A stretch of 27,959 nt of DNA from an uncultured Desulfobacterium sp. Its GTDB lineage: Bacteria > Desulfobacterota > Desulfobacteria > Desulfobacterales > Desulfobacteraceae. Of the stretch, positions 25,801 through 27,959 are shown in pieces. The notes under the pieces were generated by a model that saw only the letters and a list, made by a program, of their open reading frames with translations, was not told where the DNA came from and ran no database searches. The stretch covers positions 1 to 27,959 of the forward strand of contig CAKZLA010000401.1 of the NCBI GenBank assembly GCA_937124525.1, written 5' to 3'. A program made the translations under genes and the position numbers. Every line of letters starts with the position of its first letter. Within the stretch, counting starts at the first letter, position 1.

Positions 25801-26151
25801 CTAAAGTTGAGCCGCAGCGGCTGTAGCCACCTGCGTAAATCCCTTGGGGTCACACACCGCAAGCTCAGCCAGAACTTTTCGGTCCAGTTCGATCCCGGCC
25901 AGCTGAAGTCCATGCATGAACTTGCTGTAGGAAAGATCGTTCATGCGTGCCGCAGCATTAATCCTTACAATCCAAAGCTTTCGATAATCTCTTTTACGGA
26001 CCCTGCGGTCGCGATAGGCGTACATCAACGCCTTATCAACGGCATCTGCCGCAGTGCGGTACAATTTACTACGTCCGCCCCGAAACCCCTTTGCAAGCTT
26101 TAAAACCTTATTCCTGCGCCTTCTTGCTTTAAATCCTCTTTTTACTCTCAT
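25801..26151 (-). CDS. rplT: Ribosomal protein L20
   Basis: L20 is an early 50S assembly protein that in several bacteria also represses its own operon. The 116-residue product begins [22 protein letters not shown] and contains [26 protein letters not shown], then [24 protein letters not shown]; length is normal. AAGGAG lies 8 bases before the ATG. It follows rpmI closely (23 bases) in the standard infC-rpmI-rplT cluster. Confidence 0.98.
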   Translation of the reverse strand: MRVKRGFKARRRRNKVLKLAKGFRGGRSKLYRTAADAVDKALMYAYRDRRVRKRDYRKLWIVRINAAARMNDLSYSKFMHGLQLAGIELDRKVLAELAVCDPKGFTQVATAAAAQL

Positions 26152-26174
26152 TTCATATACTCCTTCTATCCTGA

Positions 26175-26372
26175 TCAGCCATTGGGCAGCAGGCGTTTAA
26201 CCTCTTTCATATTACTTTTGTCAACAATCTGGTCCAATCTAAGGGATCTTTTCCGCTTTGTTGTTTTCTTAGTCAGGATATGGCTGGCATGTGATTTCCT
26301 GAATTTATATTTTCCTGTTCCTGTTTTTTTAAAACGCTTTGCAGCCGCCCGATTGGTTTTTATCTTAGGCAT
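26175..26372 (-). CDS. rpmI: Ribosomal protein L35
   Basis: A 65-residue basic protein of the large subunit with [38 protein letters not shown] and a C-terminal VKRLLPNG. The ATG at 26372 is the family start and has GGGAG about eight bases upstream; the frame is open 31 codons further, without similarity. The 234-base gap to infC is long enough for leader control. It holds the palindrome agatatcc-t-ggatatct at 26547-26563, but no obvious terminator. Confidence 0.97.
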   Translation of the reverse strand: MPKIKTNRAAAKRFKKTGTGKYKFRKSHASHILTKKTTKRKRSLRLDQIVDKSNMKEVKRLLPNG

Positions 26373-26606
26373 TTCATATCTCCCTGGTACACATTTAACT
26401 CTAAAAAAGATATGGCAGCAAAGGACGCCCTTGGGCGCACCACGCCACCATACGGATTCAAACACATTTTGATCCCAACGCTGAAAAACCCATCCGACGG
26501 CGCAGATGCCCCATCGAGGTTTCAGAAAGGAATTTATTTTTTCAACAGATATCCTGGATATCTTGACAAAAATAGAAAATCAGAGCAGTCCCCACTAAGT
26601 ATTAAA

Positions 26607-27128
26607 TCATTTGGGTGACAAGATCATGGTCATGGTCCGACCTTCAAACTTTGCATGTTGTTCGATCTGGGCAAACTCTTCGGTCATCTGGGCTACTTTT
26701 TCAAGAACAAGCCTGGCCTGCTTGGCAAGGGTGATTTCACGCCCCCTGAATACCAGGGTCACCTTGACCTTGTCATTGTTGCCAATGAACTTCTCAATAT
26801 GCTTGACCTTTGTCTCAAGATCATGGGTATCTGTCTTTGGCCGGACCTTGATCTCCTTAATCTGGGATGTTTTCTGCTTCTTTCTGGCTTCCTGCAGCTT
26901 TTTGGTCAATTCATACTTATACCGCCCATAGTCCATTATTTTACACACAGGCGGCGCTGCATTGGGTGAGACTTCCACGAGATCCAGTGCATGCTCAGCA
27001 GCCTTTTCAAGGGCATTCCGTATGGGCATGACGCCTATCTGCTCTCCATCAGCGCCGATAACTCGCACTTCTTCAGCCCTGATACCCCTGTTTATATTTA
27101 TCCTGTCCCGGTTGCTCTGCCTAGCTAT
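26607..27128 (-). CDS. infC: Translation initiation factor IF-3, probable ATA start
   Basis: IF-3 keeps subunits apart and checks start codons. The 173-residue protein shows NINRGIRAEEVRVIGADGEQ, LDLVEVSPNAAPPVCKIMDYG and KYELTKKLQEARKKQK. The C-terminal domain has EIKVRPKTDTHDLETKVKH and RGREITLAKQARLVLE. The start is the notable part. AGGAGGTG (27140-27133) perfectly matches the 16S anti-Shine-Dalgarno sequence and lies four bases before ATA at 27128. Translation from there gives the expected IF-3 N-terminus (IARQSNRDRININRG, with the first residue Met in the cell). A TTG 15 codons upstream has no ribosome site and would translate through this one. A rare start is the known basis of IF-3 autoregulation in E. 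coli (ATT there). Confidence 0.93.
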   Translation of the reverse strand: MARQSNRDRININRGIRAEEVRVIGADGEQIGVMPIRNALEKAAEHALDLVEVSPNAAPPVCKIMDYGRYKYELTKKLQEARKKQKTSQIKEIKVRPKTDTHDLETKVKHIEKFIGNNDKVKVTLVFRGREITLAKQARLVLEKVAQMTEEFAQIEQHAKFEGRTMTMILSPK

Positions 27129-27132
27129 CCCA

Positions 27133-27140
27133 CACCTCCT
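27133..27140 (-). promoter_or_regulatory. Ribosome binding site of infC deciding an ATA start
   Basis: AGGAGGTG on the minus strand, fully complementary to the 16S rRNA 3' end. It lies four bases from the ATA at 27128. No ATG, GTG or TTG is found at a usable distance in frame. Confidence 0.8.
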
Positions 27141-27234
27141 CTGTTTTTTTGTCGTATCCACAACCTCTATCAAATTCTATGTTAATCAACGGGTAATTAT
27201 ATAAACTTTATTAAAAATTGCAAGAACTATTTAT

Positions 27235-27765
27235 TTATATTGCTGCCTCCGGGGAAAGTTTCCCCTGCTCCAGGGTATATTCCTCCAGCAAGCTACCCTT
27301 CCAGTACACATTTTCAGAGCGACTGAAAAACCGGTAAAAAAGATCCAGGCTTTTTCCACGCATCACCCCCGAAACCACCTTAATACCGCAGTCACGATAC
27401 AGGGGAGACAGACGTCCCCGATCACATCTGGCCCCTCCCCCCATAACATCTTCATAGGCAAACACCACTTTTTTTATCCCCGATAGCATAATGGCGGAAA
27501 AACACATAAGACAAGGTTCCATGGTGCAGTACAAGGTCAAGTCATCCCGGTCAACATCCAACGACTCCAGGCGCCGCAACGCCAGGATCTCGGCATGGTC
27601 AAGCTCACTGGCTCTTTTTCCCCCATCAGAGGTACCCCGCCTTGCCCCGGTGGCCACCACATCCGCCCCCCGCACAATAACACACCCCACCGGAAACTCT
27701 CCCAACTCCAGAGCCACCTCGGCAGCCTTCAACGCCAGAGCCATATATTGGTTATCCGCAGACAT
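27235..27765 (-). CDS. Nucleoside/tRNA deaminase of the TadA/CMP-dCMP deaminase family
   Basis: A 176-residue zinc-dependent deaminase. The metal and catalytic motifs are HAE (57-59, with E59 the proton shuttle) and PCLMC (84-88), preceded by GEFPVGCVIV. Family relatives either convert adenosine to inosine at position 34 of tRNA-Arg (TadA) or act on free bases such as guanine or cytosine. TadA usually shows TLEPCxMCxGAI; here it is TMEPCLMCFSAI, so substrate is uncertain. The C-terminal stretch (FYRFFSRSENVYWKGSLLEEYTLEQ) is longer and unlike E. coli TadA. A very strong ribosome site (AGGAGG) lies four bases before the ATG. It is upstream of infC by 106 bases and may be a separate transcript. 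Confidence 0.85.
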   Translation of the reverse strand: MSADNQYMALALKAAEVALELGEFPVGCVIVRGADVVATGARRGTSDGGKRASELDHAEILALRRLESLDVDRDDLTLYCTMEPCLMCFSAIMLSGIKKVVFAYEDVMGGGARCDRGRLSPLYRDCGIKVVSGVMRGKSLDLFYRFFSRSENVYWKGSLLEEYTLEQGKLSPEAAI

Positions 27766-27860
27766 ACCACCTCCTATTCCGGGGCATGTGCCCGGATAAT
27801 TTTAAAAATTTTCCCTTTACAAACCATTCACAATATGTACAACTCTTATAGATATTCGGT

Positions 27861-27946
27861 CAGTGCCCCATATTCACCTATTTTGGCCTGCTCACATAGC
27901 ATTCGTATGGTGTACGCCGTCCCAAATACGCGAATACGGGGCACTG
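27861..27946. repeat. Long imperfect inverted repeat at the window end
   Basis: Arms cagtgccccatattc (27861-27875) and gaatacggggcactg (27932-27946) match at 14 of 15 positions when inverted. Inside, attcgtat and atacgcgaat give a further partial stem. At 86 bases it has the same size as the nusA-infB hairpin, but its sequence differs. It lies upstream of the deaminase gene, and could be a REP/MITE-type element or the end of a larger element beyond the window. Confidence 0.7.
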
Positions 27947-27959
27947 GTCAAACAATTAC

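Noticed and set aside
26547..26563. Palindrome agatatcc-t-ggatatct in the infC-rpmI gap
   Set aside because: No T-tract and almost no loop, so not a terminator; no evidence for an L20-type leader fold. Left as a note.

Overview
The window looks like a chromosomal stretch of a sulfate-reducing, Desulfobacteraceae-like member of the Desulfobacterota (former Deltaproteobacteria). This is inferred from protein style (NtrC-type regulator, DUF362-ferredoxin protein, long charged IF2) and from gene order; no database search was possible. The first ~440 bases do not belong with the rest: they are AT-rich, encode the end of an ExbB/TolQ-type proton channel, and break off inside a short word shared with a histidine kinase gene. 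A chimeric join is the simplest reading.

Layout. 1-2370: foreign exbB fragment, then a 5'-truncated sensor kinase and its sigma-54 response regulator. 2371-5100: an accessory patch with two copies of a ~180-bp dispersed repeat, scattered inverted copies of a 20-base motif, a decayed scrap of pnp, a membrane-anchored TPR gene, and an SH3-domain gene whose N-terminal coding region appears expanded by a repeat-rich insertion. 5101-8252: ferrous-iron uptake operon, a Fur-FeoA-FeoA fusion protein followed by FeoB. 8253-11466: divergent dus-like gene, a YkgJ-type cysteine-cluster protein, and a DUF362/2x[4Fe-4S] protein. 11517-27765: a long minus-strand translation and RNA-metabolism island. In transcription order this is tadA-like deaminase, infC-rpmI-rplT-pheS-pheT, tRNA-Gly(CCC), then rimP-nusA-infB-rbfA-truB-rpsO-pnp and a WalJ-like metallo-beta-lactamase-fold gene.

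How the genes work together. The island supplies initiation factors IF2 and IF3, ribosomal proteins S15, L20 and L35, ribosome maturation factors (RimP, RbfA), tRNA modification and charging enzymes (TruB, PheST), transcription elongation (NusA) and RNA decay (PNPase). Many genes are translationally coupled: TAATG overlaps at rimP/nusA, infB/rbfA and pnp/walJ-like, an ATGA overlap at fur-feoA/feoB, and a TTGA overlap at rbfA/truB. infC appears to start at ATA behind a perfect Shine-Dalgarno, rpsO has a structured leader, and a strong hairpin lies between rpsO and pnp; all three fit known themes of autoregulation.

I see no unmistakable new defence or biosynthetic system. The most unusual items are the Fur-FeoA-FeoA fusion with twin inverted repeats upstream, the repeat/pnp-scrap patch, the expanded SH3 gene, and a possible structured small RNA next to tRNA-Gly.
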